64,000 bases of DNA from Ianthella basta (GCA_964019415.1 OZ025886.1:2285584-2349583), one strand, 5' to 3'. Numbered from the stretch's first letter, positions 37,322-49,670 are shown. Program-made: numbers and translations. Notes: generated from the sequence alone by a model not told the origin.

Positions 37322-38752
37322 TGTGCACGCACGCGCGCTTGCACGTGTGTGTGTACATGTTCATGTGTATGTGTGCGAGTGTATGTGCTCACATATGTAC
37401 ACATGTGCGTAAGTGGGTGCACACCAAATGTACATACATATTTGTGCACATGTAATGCATACATGTGCATACGTATGTGGGGTGTATGACTGTGTCTACA
37501 TGTGGGTAAGAGTGTGTCTGTGTGGTGTGTAGATTGGGTGGCTCGGGCTTATTGATAATTGGATACGCTACACAGGAGTAATGTATTGTCTTCATCTAAT
37601 TTGTTTCTTGTTGGCTTCAGTGCACTGCACGCACACCTTCATCCTTCATGCGCCTCTTCCCCTTCACAGGTGCCTTTGCTGCCATGTAGATGTCAGCTCC
37701 AGCCAACACACTACAAACCTCCCACTATACATGATACAAAGAATTGTTTGGCATACTAATTGGTGCGTCTTTACTAATGTATATATGTACCATTGATTTA
37801 CAGTTGCTTGCAACACTTTGGGATGTGGCCTTCTGTGTGATAGACATTTGGAGTAATGTAACTCAATGGCATTTTGTCAATATGGGCGTGTGCACACTGC
37901 ACGTGATTAAGTATGTTCCTATTATACTAGCTTAGTTGGTCCGAATGGCTATCATGTGCAATGCCCAGTGCAATCTTGAAGTGTTGCAAGCAACCATGAT
38001 TTGTTAGTATCCTGTGCATGTGATGACTAGTGGTTGTAGCTTCAAGTTGGTGCTTTGCTCAAGCCATCCTGTGGCATACCTGCCTGGCAATGTTGTGCAT
38101 TTTAATCATTACAAGTAGAATGTTTGAGAGTCAAAACTTGATGGTTACAGTTCAACAGTGAATGTTTTCATGATGACTCATTGTACAGCACCATTGTCTA
38201 TGTCTGTCATGTGTCAGTGTATATAGTTTGTGTTTACCTACAGTATTTGACGATTAAGTTTAAATGAAACACTGGGAGTATGGAAACTGGCGAATGATAC
38301 AACTGAGGGTTGATTGGCTAGAAAACAATAGTGGGACAGTTTTCCTGTACAAGTGGCAGGTTGTAGGTGCTTTGTGACCCATATGCTCATTGTGCAGGTT
38401 ACATTCTTCATGTGCCTGCTGTACATCACAGTCATTTGTCAAATACTCTGCATTCACACCTTAACTCTATGGATGGTGCCCATATGTAAATCGCCTGTAC
38501 CCTGTCAAACTGTTTCATTCCATAACCATTCTATTCTATGTACATTACAGCCATTTTATGGTTTACAACGAAATGAAATGAAACAAAAAGAACGGAATGC
38601 AGTTTTTCAACTATTTACATGACAATGTTATATTGTCACATATACTGTATAATATAGCATGGCAAATTCTTACATTATGTGGCAGCTTAGATCTAGAGAG
38701 AATTCATGTTTTTTGACTCTTGCTGTATATAGATTGATTCTCCCACTTGGAC

Positions 38753-41700
38753 ATGAGCTCAGCTGATATTGCACAAGGGTCTTCCCCATCCCCAAGCCCC
38801 TCCCCCAAACCACGTACTCAAAGTGCAGGTGCAGGCGATGCATCTAAAAGGAACAAGTTTCCCTTGTTCAGACGAGACAAGGAGAAACGACGGTCAAAGG
38901 AGAAGGTGAAAGATTCTGAACAGAGTACACAGCACAGTCCCACCTTCGCCAGTGAGTTACTGAAAAAGCCACATAGCCCTCACTCCCAGAGGAAAAACAC
39001 TACTTCCGTTGTGAAGGTAAATTTTGGAGAGGAGTCAGAGGAAAATGTAGAAAGATCAGGCCGGAAAGGTAGCATAACAGATGATGGCCTGCCTGACACA
39101 GCATCCTTTGCTCGGTCTGTTCGGTCTGGAACACCTGCTAGCATTATGGACATACTGGACAATGATGGAGACAGTTATATGGAAGCCTTTCCCCTTAGCA
39201 GGCAACTTGAAGAAATTCGAAGACGTTTAAATCAATTGGAGTCTGATTCTGTTTCCTCAAGCTCCAAGCATTCACTGCAGCAAACTGTGGAATTTCAGGA
39301 AGTGTCGAAACTGTTAGAGATGAGCCAGGAGCAAGCCAGGCACCTTGAAGGTAACATGTGGCTCAGGTCTGCCTCCACTGATGACCTCGTGGGAGAGGAG
39401 ATGAAGCCTGAATATAAGAGAGTGAATTCCGATGTAGCAATGCGATTGATGGAAGTCCACAGTGGTATCCGGAGGCTGGAAATGATGAGTAGTAGCTTGA
39501 AGAAGCGTTTACATCATTTCAACAAGGCTCAGAAGTCGTCGGAAGTGATGAGGCAGCGCATTTACCAGCTGGAGAAGGAGAAAGATGAGCTGCAGAAGGA
39601 GAATTTTGAACTAAGGACAAGAACAGGCAGCTCAACAGACATCGATATTGCTGACTTACAGCACGAGAATGCCAAGCTTCGTGATGCCCTCCGTGAACAG
39701 CACAGGCAGCTAGAGGACCACAAAATAGACACCAGGCAGCAGAAGGAGAAGCTGGTTCTGAAGCTATTTGAGATTGAGTGTCTCAACATCAAGGGTAATG
39801 AACATGGCATTGAGAAAGACTTCCTTGCAATTGAGCATGAGCAACTCTATAGGAAGAAGCCAGTTGGCCCAAGGAGACCTCATTCTACATCTCCAGAGCC
39901 AGTTGCTGGTCCAGGCAAGGTCAACCATCGACTCAAACAGGCAGAGGCTGAATTGCAAATGCAGAAGGCTAAGATGAAACAGTTGGAGTTGCAAAATCAG
40001 CAAGCTCGGAGTTTGGTGAGTAGCTTGCTGGACCAGAGATCCATTCTTGAGAAGCAGCTCGAAGATGTTGCATCAAGGCAGAGAGGTAGCTCATCTGCAG
40101 AGTCACCACTTCACAGTATTGGCATCACCTCCAGTGAAGTGGGAGTACTGAGGTCAAAGAATGCAGGCTTACAGCGAGAGCTGGAAGAGCTTAGGAGCCA
40201 AAATGCACAACTAACACATGTCACTTCGGACAATACGCACCTTTCTCAGGAGCTGTCCGAGAGGAGCAAGGAGCTACAAGCTTTACAAGACCTTGTCCAG
40301 CACCATGAAGATGAAAATGAGAAAATGTTTGCAAAATTGGAGTCCTTGCAAGTGACAATACAAGAAGCGCACCAAATGCAGCTTGACCTTCAGCATGTAC
40401 AGCACGAGCGTGATGAGCTGAATGCAGCCACTCACCGTCTTCAGCAGCGGCAGGGGCAGCTGGAGTTAGAACTGAGTGAAGCGTATGAGAAGGTGGGGCT
40501 GAGTCAGAAAGAGGCCATTGACATGAAAATTGCACTGCAGGAGTATCAACTTGACCAAGAGTCAAGGCAACATGAATTAGAGCGCCTCACATCTCTTGTT
40601 GCACAGCAGGAATCTGTGACTGTAGAGAACAAAAGCCTCGTGGAGAAGATGAACGAAATGAAATCTCTAATGCAGAAACAGGAGATTGACTTGTACCAGC
40701 TTCAGGAGGACCTCTGTTCCAAGGATGGCTCACTGGAGGAAACCACGAAGCAAATGCAAGACTCTGAACAGCGCATGATGGAGCTTCAGCGTGAATTTGA
40801 GAAGCTGGAAGAAGAAAGAAGTGAGCTGCAAGAGAAGCTGAAGTCTACACTGTCTCAAGCTGATGCAAAATGCTCACAGATGGAGAAGAAGCTAGAGGGA
40901 TCATTGGAGGAGAAAGAGATGCTTCGAACTGAAACAGACAAATTGCGCGCACGGCTACTTTCCCTCACTGAAGATTTATCAAACCTCCTAAGTGATAAGA
41001 GAATCTTGGAGAAGAAAGTTGAAGCACTTTCCAGTGCATCTCCTGAGTTGATGCAGCAGAGGGCAGAGCTGCTGGTGTCACGAGAGAGGGCAGAACAGGA
41101 ACTGCAGGACACTAAGAAAGCACTGGAAGCATCTTTAAAGAATGTGATGGAGGTTGAGGCTGAGCAGAAGCATCTTCAGCAGCAGCTGGCAGATGTCCAG
41201 GAAAGGTTTGATAAGACATTGAGAGAGAAAGCTTCTGTTACAGCAGAGGTGGATTCACTGAAGCTAGAGCTGGAGAAAGCTCGGAGTGCTGCAGAAACCA
41301 AGGAAACCAATGCTAGTCAACTTGCAGTCGATCTTGACATTGCCAGGAAGCAGGCAGATCAGTTGGCAAAGCAACTCAGTGACCTACAACGGGAAAAGGG
41401 TAAAATGGAGGTAACTGTGAAGGATGGAGAGCGAAGAATCCAAGAGCTAATGCTACGTTCAGAGAACAGCGAGGCAGCTCTGAAGAAAATAACCTCAGAT
41501 GAAGTACCGAGCTATCTGAGGCAGATCTCAGATCTCAGTGTAGACAAGATGAAGATCGCTGGTGAGGTTTCAGTTCTGAATACAAAGCTGGAAAATGCTG
41601 TAAGAGAGAATGAGCGTATTTCTGGGTATGTACTGGAACTGAGGGAGGATCTTGCTGCAAAGTCTTCTGAGTACCATGACCTGAGTTCAATCCAAGAAAA

Positions 41701-43015
41701 AGAACTGAAAGCAGTAAGACAAGAGTCATTCCAACTGCAGCAGCAGGTGAAGAAACTGGAGGATCACGAGAGTGCTATCACACTGGAGAAGGACCGACTT
41801 GCACGTGATGCCAGTCGGTGGGAAGAAAGACTGAAAGAAAGCAGTAGTGAAGTTTCAAAGCTTCAGAAGCAGCAAGTGGAGATGTCATTAGCACATGCTA
41901 AAATGAGGTCAGAAAGTAAAGACATGGAAGAAAGGAATAAGAGGCTTGTTGAAGAGCTTTCTAATGCTGAATCCAAGATTTCTGATTTCCAGACCCAAAT
42001 TCGGGAAACTGAGATTTCAGGAACTGTTAGTGAAGAGGTTGTTTCTCAGTTGGATTCTGCCAGGAAGGAAGCGGAGAGTTTAAAGCAAAAGCTAGCTGTT
42101 GTTAACGCCACTAATGAGGACCTGCATATGAAAGTGGAGGCAGCTGAGAGCCACTCCAAGCAGCGTGATAGTGATTATAAGACCTTGAGCATGAAGGTGG
42201 AGACAATGCTAAACAGCTCTTCACAAATTAAGGCAGACAAAGCTGAGATTTTGGAACTTTTGCAGAAAGCGCATGAGGAAATTGCCCCAACCAAAGATCA
42301 TGATGATGCATTCCGACAACTTCAAGAGGACAATGAGCGCCTTGAGAAACAGGTGTCAGTGCTTGGTCAATGGAATGAGGAGCATCGACATGAGATTGAG
42401 CATCTGGAGGAGAGCTTCCAGCAGTTGCAAAAGAAACACAAGGAGGGAGTGGAACGAATGGCAGAAGAGAAGGAGAAGCAGTTGGGCATGGTGCGCAGGG
42501 AACTGCAAGAGGTGGAAGCAGAGTGTATGCGACTGCGTCGACGGCTGCAGGGCGAGGCGTTTGAGGAGTACCGTACAAAGCTTCAGACACAGCAGATGCT
42601 CCTGTTGCACATCAGTGAACAGAACACCACTCTCCAAGATCATATTGATGCACTCAAACTGCGAATAGTGGAATTGGGTGGAGACCCTCCTTCTTCTCCA
42701 GCTGTAACCTCTCCTCAGGCTTTGGACCTGGAGGACTCATTGTCTGGAGTTTCTGATCCTTCTCCTGCTAATGGAGAAAGCAGAGATAAAGGAAAGGAGA
42801 AAGGGAAACCAAAGGAAAAACGCAAGTCTGTGTCAAAGCGAAGCAGATCTGCAACACCAACCAGCCTGCGATCTGCTGTTGTGGAAGAACCAACCAATGG
42901 AGAGTTGCATGCAGTGAGGGAACTGGAAGACTTGCATGCAGAAAATAAGTTCCTACGGGACAAATTGAGAGAACTGCAGGAAACCTTTTACAAGCAAGAG
43001 ACTGCAAAATCATAG
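38753..43015 (+). CDS. Large coiled-coil protein, single coding exon
   Basis: An uninterrupted ORF of 1,420 residues from ATG 38753 to stop at 43015. Three parts are visible. Residues 1 to about 140 are a basic, Ser/Pro-rich, low-complexity head (PSPSPSPKPRTQ, FRRDKEKRRSKEK). A very long heptad-rich coiled coil runs from about 150 to 1310, made of Leu, Glu, Gln, Lys and Arg and almost free of Pro. A basic Ser-rich linker (SKRSRSATPTSLRS) is followed by a last short coiled coil. There is no motor, kinase or membrane segment. Such architecture is typical of centrosomal, golgin or junction-plaque scaffolds; I do not recognise the orthologue and give no symbol. An acceptor at 38732 (tatatag) just upstream of the ATG indicates a spliced 5'UTR. 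A variant polyadenylation signal (ATTAAA) lies at about 43200. Confidence 0.88.
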   Translation: MSSADIAQGSSPSPSPSPKPRTQSAGAGDASKRNKFPLFRRDKEKRRSKEKVKDSEQSTQHSPTFASELLKKPHSPHSQRKNTTSVVKVNFGEESEENVERSGRKGSITDDGLPDTASFARSVRSGTPASIMDILDNDGDSYMEAFPLSRQLEEIRRRLNQLESDSVSSSSKHSLQQTVEFQEVSKLLEMSQEQARHLEGNMWLRSASTDDLVGEEMKPEYKRVNSDVAMRLMEVHSGIRRLEMMSSSLKKRLHHFNKAQKSSEVMRQRIYQLEKEKDELQKENFELRTRTGSSTDIDIADLQHENAKLRDALREQHRQLEDHKIDTRQQKEKLVLKLFEIECLNIKGNEHGIEKDFLAIEHEQLYRKKPVGPRRPHSTSPEPVAGPGKVNHRLKQAEAELQMQKAKMKQLELQNQQARSLVSSLLDQRSILEKQLEDVASRQRGSSSAESPLHSIGITSSEVGVLRSKNAGLQRELEELRSQNAQLTHVTSDNTHLSQELSERSKELQALQDLVQHHEDENEKMFAKLESLQVTIQEAHQMQLDLQHVQHERDELNAATHRLQQRQGQLELELSEAYEKVGLSQKEAIDMKIALQEYQLDQESRQHELERLTSLVAQQESVTVENKSLVEKMNEMKSLMQKQEIDLYQLQEDLCSKDGSLEETTKQMQDSEQRMMELQREFEKLEEERSELQEKLKSTLSQADAKCSQMEKKLEGSLEEKEMLRTETDKLRARLLSLTEDLSNLLSDKRILEKKVEALSSASPELMQQRAELLVSRERAEQELQDTKKALEASLKNVMEVEAEQKHLQQQLADVQERFDKTLREKASVTAEVDSLKLELEKARSAAETKETNASQLAVDLDIARKQADQLAKQLSDLQREKGKMEVTVKDGERRIQELMLRSENSEAALKKITSDEVPSYLRQISDLSVDKMKIAGEVSVLNTKLENAVRENERISGYVLELREDLAAKSSEYHDLSSIQEKELKAVRQESFQLQQQVKKLEDHESAITLEKDRLARDASRWEERLKESSSEVSKLQKQQVEMSLAHAKMRSESKDMEERNKRLVEELSNAESKISDFQTQIRETEISGTVSEEVVSQLDSARKEAESLKQKLAVVNATNEDLHMKVEAAESHSKQRDSDYKTLSMKVETMLNSSSQIKADKAEILELLQKAHEEIAPTKDHDDAFRQLQEDNERLEKQVSVLGQWNEEHRHEIEHLEESFQQLQKKHKEGVERMAEEKEKQLGMVRRELQEVEAECMRLRRRLQGEAFEEYRTKLQTQQMLLLHISEQNTTLQDHIDALKLRIVELGGDPPSSPAVTSPQALDLEDSLSGVSDPSPANGESRDKGKEKGKPKEKRKSVSKRSRSATPTSLRSAVVEEPTNGELHAVRELEDLHAENKFLRDKLRELQETFYKQETAKS

Positions 43016-44509
43016 CATGATTTCTTATCATTCAATCTGTCATTCTTGTATTCCTGTAATATTCATTAGGTAGCAGCAATTTGTATCATTCTTGCATCCT
43101 GGGCCTTTGTCAGGTCAACATATACATGATTATACCTCATTACAATGTCTATGACTATTGTACATGCACTGCTATATAATATTATTTTTGCAATGATGTA
43201 TTAAACACACATTATAGTAGCACTGGCTGCATGGCGTTTGAATAATTCATATAACCCTGCAGTGCATGCATGTGATGGAGTGACTGATTCTTCATTGTAC
43301 TAGTATATAAATATTTAAGGCTGCTGCTACTGCCACCAGAAATGCGGTGGTTACTGGTGTCACATAATTGCTCCTGCCACCGGCCGGGCAGTGTCTTTAA
43401 AAGATATAGGGCGCTACTCCAACCACCGGACTGTGTGATTAACCCTAACCCTAACCCTAACCTACCAATATTTCGGTGGCAGCAGCCATTCCGAATATAT
43501 AATATCATTACCAAGGAAACTGTTAACTTTCTCAGGCCTGAAACTCATAACTATATATTTAATTGAACATAGTTTCTATGGGAACAGTGTATAATTATGA
43601 TATACCACGTGCACACGTGCACACTTTCAGTGGATGTTAAGTGTGGTGTATTGCATATATAATTGTGCAGTACATTTTAAACCCGAATATTTCTCATAGG
43701 AACATATAATTATGCATCAAATTGTCGATCACAATTATTATATTTTGCATGCAGGAGATACCCAGACTTAATTTGACCTCTCCATAATATAATTGATTGA
43801 TTGTGGGTTATAAAATGTTTACTACTAATCATGAGCATACTGCTTTTAAGCTGAAATTGCATTATCACGGGCCCGGGGTCAAAGTGAGGCCCTGTATGAT
43901 TTTGCACATGCACATATTCTTGCAACCAGTTTCAGTGTGCACGGTCTTCCCTACAGATAACTATGTAGGTGAATCAAGATGCACAGCCAGGGTTAGTCGT
44001 CCACTGCATGCAGGCCCAGTTGGGTTGATGCTAGGCCCATGCCATTGGCAGAATACTATTGACACAGCTAGCTGTATATGTATATAGAAGGTATACATGT
44101 GTGGCACCATAGATCTATGGTGGCACACATGCAGTCTATGCAACATGCATGCTATCTGGTAGCTGGCAATTTCAGATGGAGATACACCAGTGGCACAAAT
44201 TACTATCTGCACGTGGAAAGTTTAAGATATGTCACATTCAGCGAACCAATAATTTTATTAAACTACATCAAAGTGGAATCATATAACTACTATGGTGGAA
44301 TTAAGGCGAATGACAAACAATGAAGCACTGATTGATCCCATGCAGTGACACATACGCGTAGTATAGCAACTAGCCTTTACTTTGTTACACAGTAGGGGCT
44401 ATAATTATAGCATCTAGATTAAGTCCTAGCATAGATACTCCACATGGAGTATCTATGGTACTGGTGACACACTCCGCTGCAGGTCACGTGACAAGCCGTG
44501 TGTAGACCA
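43016..44509. other. Spacer between the coiled-coil and hydrolase genes
   Basis: Includes the 3'UTR of the coiled-coil gene (to about 43225), a small inverted-repeat element enclosing telomere-like repeats (43319-43492), and AT-rich sequence with several TATAAT/ATAATTAT runs. No gene supported on either strand. Confidence 0.6.
43319..43492. mobile_element. Small inverted-repeat element carrying telomere-like repeats
   Basis: Ends GGCTGCTGC...TGCCACCAGAAAT and, at the other side, ATTTCGGTGGCAGCAGCC are imperfect inverted copies. Inside the right half, four AACCCT units (43440-43462) form an interstitial TTAGGG-type telomere repeat on the complementary strand. Confidence 0.55.
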
Positions 44510-47137
44510 ATGATGAGAGTTGTGAGCATCCTCTGTGTCCTGTCTATCCTGACTAGGGCGTCAGAGGGGGGCAAAGAGTGCAGTCGCTGTGTTGAGCGAT
44601 GGCGCGAGTGTCTGAAGGAGGAGTGCGCCGAAGAGGGCGGGCCAGACGCTGTTGTCTTCCCCGGAAGCTGCGAGTGGGAGTGTAAGGTGAGACGGAGGAG
44701 CTGCTTCGATGAGTGCCGTAAGGAAGAAGACTCTGAGGGAGTGTCGTCGCAGAAAGAAAGGAGCTTCATTATCAAGCCGGCTACCATGCCTACGTTCGAA
44801 GACGAAGGAGATGCCGAATTGTTGGTCCATGTGTCCCCTGAAGTTTGGGAGAAAGGTGAGTACCGGAGAGCATAGCGATCAAGAATTCCTTTTGCATTGC
44901 CTGACAGCATGCTTGTGAAGTTCTTGTATCCAGCCTATGTTTTAGGAGGACCTGGAATGTTAGTATAGTAGCTACAGATGGTCAGAAGTATATATAGCTA
45001 AACTGTTTGTTTAGGCTGTACAGGAAGGTGAGGCATGGAATGTTAAGAATGTAGCCTTGTAGTGTGACCATAGTTGTGGCCACTACTCATCATGGCTATG
45101 CATACCTGTAGCCTGAATGAAAATTCTGAATGGTGTTGGGAGCAGATCAACCTCCTCTTCCCTCCCTGCCCCAGGGCCTTTTGTCTTGGAGGTGATGTTA
45201 AACACCTCCAGCCATGTCCTTGGTAAAGTGCTGAGTAAGGACCTCACTCGGCTGTCCGGGGGAAGGCCTCATGTCGACCGTCACATGAGGAAATGGTATG
45301 CATTCTCAGTCCCTCTATGGATACTGCCCCTCGGGGCCACCCTGTGCACAGCTGTGCTGCAGGGTGAGGGAGTGCCAGTTGGAGGGGAGAGCAGGCAGTT
45401 CCAACTTGTGAAGGCACCAGGAAAGCGGGACAACAACCCACACATTGATCACAGGTCAGTGTTGGAAGGGAATGAGAGGGGGAAAGGAAGGGTGGGATGA
45501 GCTCCTGGAGATGCAGAATGTCATGATCCACTGTCCACTCCACTGTGAGCTAACCACCTCACAGATTGGGTACTAAGGTAGTCACACTGCTCCATACGGT
45601 TATGTAGCATATCATTTCATGAACAATGCATAGCCTTGCTCTAGATACGTACATTTATTGATTTTGCCATGTTTCCTTCATTGTTAGGCGTGACACTCTG
45701 TTCGACATCAATGGCATGCCATTGATAATTACAGGGATGTTCTCATATGGTATTACAACAGAGCAAGAGCTGCTGATCCCCGACATGGAGGCTCCTCACG
45801 GTGAGTTGTACAGCACAGCCTGGCAGCACTTGTCAACATGTTGAGAGCCAAGATATTTAATGCTCACTGGGTGTGTGTATGAGAGAGTGTATGCATGTGT
45901 GTTGCTGTTGGTGCAGGCTTCAACACCATCTTGATGTACTTGCACTCGGGAACCTTCAACCTCACCATTCTTGCTTCTTTTATGGATCGGTGAGTTTACC
46001 TTACTACCGACTGAGCACTCCTCCATCCCTGTGTGTGTGTGTGTGTGTGCCTACCTCACCATATTCAGGTGCTATGCAGTTGGACTTGGTGTCATAGTGT
46101 CACTCTGTTCCATCACTGAGGTGCACTTCACCACAGACATTAACTTTGAGGCACTGGAGAAGATGGTGCTATCTGTGAAGGACCATCCTGCTCTCATTGG
46201 GTAAGTACGTGGGCTAGCTATAGATGAGTTAAAACTGTGATTCTTCACTCTTTGCACACAAGCAGTGTCTTTCTCCACCCCTCTCCCTCCCCACTTGTTC
46301 CACCCTCCTCCCCTAGCTCCCTACTCCCTCACCCACCCCCCTCTGCACTCCCACTCCCACCACTCCCTCTCATCGTCCCTCAAGCCCCCTCCCCACCTCC
46401 CACCCTCCCTCCCTTATTCACTCCCTCCCCTCCTCACTCCTCCTCATCCCCTCCCTCCCTCCTCCTCCTTGCAGGTACTACCTTGCAGATGAGCCTGCTG
46501 GAGATATAGTCCTACCAAATGTATTACAGGAAAGCTATGTTTTTGTGAAGGTTAGTGGGTGTGTAGCACTTAGGATCATGACATGTCAGGTCATGAGGTG
46601 GTCCTTGTAGGTCTGGCTGGCCATGTAGTGCAAGGTATTCTAGTAGCTGCTGTTGTGAGTGTGTATACATACATATAGCTTGGTGTATATAATTAATATG
46701 CCACATGCCCTCAGGCACTAGGGCCATACTGCCCTGTGAGGCAAAAGGAAGCAACAAAGCATACATCATATTATGCACAGAATCAGTACTGTCAATTAAA
46801 ATTAGTCAGTTCAGCGCAATCAGTCGATCAAACAAGATACTTAAAAAGGATGTTACTGGAATTGAGCAGTCCACATCTTCATAATGGCTTTCAATATTGA
46901 CAAGTCACAGAGACTGTCAGAATTGGTGATTAATTGCCTCATGCACTGCTGGAGAGTTTGGTGTTCTGTGCGCCACGCATCACACTCCAACATACACTGA
47001 ATAGATGCAGTAGACCCTCCACTCTGTCCCTGTGTTTGCATTCATGTCTGCAGTCAATAGATCCCTTCCACCCTGTGTTCATGGTGTTCTGCTGCACACA
47101 ACCAGCAAAGTATGAGCTGGCCTTTGATGTGGGTAGG

Positions 47138-47191
<54 letters not shown>

Positions 47192-49074
47192 AAACAGTGT
47201 GTATATTTCTATTTAGGTGCCACAGATGGCTATCCCATTCCCAACTCCCCACCGACATCAGTGAGTATGCATGTGGTCACTGTTGTTTTTGTCTGCACTG
47301 AGTTGCACAAGAGTGATAGCTGTTTCCATGGCAATAATCATACACGAGAATGGTCAAAGTGTTTTATTCTCCCATTCAGATTCAGAAGCTGGTAGATGAG
47401 GTAGCAGCTGTTGGGAAACCATTTCTGACAGTTATTCAGTCTTTTGGTGGAGGGGAGCGACACACAAGAACACCCACACCACAGGTGTGTATCATTGTAT
47501 TGCCCACAAGCACACACACACACTCGCATACACACTCTCACACACTTGCCTTCCCCACCTTGCAGGAGGTGCGTGTGATGGTGTACCTCAGCCTGTTGAG
47601 GGGCTCTTCAGGATTTATCTACTTCATCTACTCACCGCGGAGCTTCCCCTACTCTACCTCCTTGTGGTCTGAATGTCGGACTCTGGCACTGGAAGCTCTT
47701 GATCTCTCCAGTAGTCTCCTCAGTGAGAAGCCACCTTTGGATGTAAGCAAGTGGAAGTTTATGTGTTGTGTGTGGGGGAGGGGGTGGCAGTTTGTATGAT
47801 ACGTCACACACTCTATTGCTGTGCTAATTCTGCCATACATAGGTCTCACTCTCAGATGGTATAATGGGAGTGGGTTTTGAAACCAGAGTGGGGACGTATG
47901 AGGTGATCCTGCTCAACACCCAGCTCTATCCCATGTGAGTTGCATACAGTCCACAGCTCCTGCTATGTCAGTGAGCCAGGGAGTTACCTCACTGCTGTTT
48001 ACCGTGAGCCAGGGAGTTACCCAATATGTACTCTGTACCACGTTAATATGATAATTACATTTTATACACATACCACAGCCTGTACACACTGGATGTGGGT
48101 ATGGACGTGAGCTACAGTGTTGAGGTGCGATACCAGGGCCGTGATGTCAGCATGCAGCAGGGCATTGTCAAGGACTGGATTGGGCCCTATGCCACTGCTG
48201 TCCTGAGGTTCCCTCCACCAGCTAGTAGGTGAGTATCCGCACTCACACATACACAGCGTTTAATGTAACTGCTGAACTAGCCTACCAATGTAGTGTAAAC
48301 AGTCACACGCAACACCGTTTGCCAGCAGCTCTGATAGTGAATGGTGTACCTCCCTTCCCCCCCCCCCCCCCCCCCACACATAGTGCTTCACCTTCTAACC
48401 TCCTGAAAAATCCGTCCTTTGAGGAAGTCAACTGTGCAGCCACACCTGATGGAGGCTCCATCCACTTGTTTGGCACTGACCTTGCAGCCTCCTACCTCGC
48501 CGACCCTAGGTATGCAGCACACACACCAACCAGCATGAAGGTATTGCGTGTACACACACACTCAATCCTCCCCTGTAGGGTCTCCTATGATGCCTTGTAC
48601 AGTGTAAGGCTGATTAGCCCCGAGGTCAACAACAGCTATGGCAGCCACCTCTACCCTGTGTCTGTGACAGGTGGGACCGTGTACCAGCTCTCAGCCCACC
48701 TGTATGCAGTAGAGCCCGGTATCACTGTACTGTTTACTGCATCAGGCCCTCTCACCCACCAAAGTGAGTTAATGCTACCCTTCTCGTTGTGCCACTGCAA
48801 GTGACTAACAACCTTGGCTCCTCGCTCCTCACAGGGTCGCTGACACACATTATCAAGCAGGCTAGGACTTGGGAACACTTCAATGTGACCCTGAACTGCA
48901 CACAATCTGGACAAGGATCGGTCAGCTAGCCGCAGTCCCTCTGCTTGTGTCTGCTGCTTGCTATCTCCATGTTGACCCCTTCAATTGCATCCCCCCTTGC
49001 AGTACATTGGCTATCAATTGGTTACCAAGGGAACCATATGGATAGACTTGATGCAGCTAATTCCTCAGAAGTAA
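44510..49074 (+). CDS. Secreted glycoside-hydrolase-like protein with carbohydrate-binding-like C-terminus
   Basis: Sixteen exons join in frame to 711 residues: 44510-44855, 45175-45454, 45688-45800, 45917-45989, 46069-46200, 46475-46550, 47054-47132, 47217-47260, 47380-47484, 47566-47742, 47843-47934, 48079-48228, 48384-48509, 48579-48763, 48835-48920, 49003-49074. A signal peptide (MMRVVSILCVLSILTRASEG) precedes an eight-Cys, charged module. A TIM-barrel-like region follows: 'FDINGMPLIITGMFSYGI', 'GFNTILMYL', 'HPALIGYYLADEPAGD' (the acidic DEP is typical of the acid/base strand end), 'SIDPFHPVFMVF', 'GATDGYPIPN'. After a beta-rich stretch, the last four exons form a CBM4/9-like jelly roll (NLLKNPSFEE to GTIWIDLMQLIP). 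Exact GH family and substrate are unknown. The donor at 48920 (TCG|gtcagc) is preferred over reading through to TAG at 48927, because it restores the conserved last strand. Confidence 0.78.
47141..47190. repeat. (TG)n microsatellite
   Basis: TG array just after the donor at 47132; the homologous place in the third copy (63477-63544) also carries a TG array, of greater length. Confidence 0.95.
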
Positions 49075-49670
49075 CCATTAACAACTCACAGCATGCATAC
49101 AAGTCATATTCATTATATTTTGTATACTACACCTATCAGTTGGATTTGTAATGCATGCAGTGACAATGGTGATGTCTTTTAGACTAAGTAGCTATAGCTC
49201 TACGTAGTATGCTACATGCGGGATGGAGTGCAATTGATGCTGGCTAGTACTAGCTAGTATTGGCTATATAGGGCTGTGCCCTTGTACAAGCACAGTGCAT
49301 TTTATCCCCTTCAGCTGCATAAAGTACCCCCCCCCCTCCCCTCCAGGTTACTGAAAGTTTACGAAATGACACTGAAAATAACAACAGAAGCTATATAGTG
49401 AAAAGCACTATACTACAGGATGAGATCATGATTGAGATCAAGTACGTGTTCACAGGGTTGGCCTCATCGGGCACAGTTAAAACGGTTATAGTGATACAAT
49501 CGACGCCGGAAGTAACCTATGAACGTAGCGACCAGATCTCGATCGAGCTGGATGAAGCATTTAGCCGTAGCTACGCACAAGGCCAAGTTGTTATTACGAG
49601 TAGTAGGATTATGACGAACACAAAACATAACATAACCCTATAAGCTTAACTTTACAGATGGCCCGAAACT
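49075..49670. other. Duplicated spacer, copy 1
   Basis: No gene. Nearly the same sequence recurs at about 56950-57530, so this spacer is part of the segmental duplication. Marker stretches such as 'GGGCTGTGCCCTTGTACAAG' and 'ATAACCCTATAAGCTTAAC' occur in both copies. Confidence 0.8.

Noticed and set aside
39562..42590. Minus-strand ORFs under the coiled-coil gene
   Set aside because: Leu/Ser-rich antisense shadows of Glu/Lys/Gln-rich codons.
44498..44509. Upstream GTG start for the hydrolase
   Set aside because: In a eukaryote the first ATG (44510) followed by a signal peptide is the better choice.
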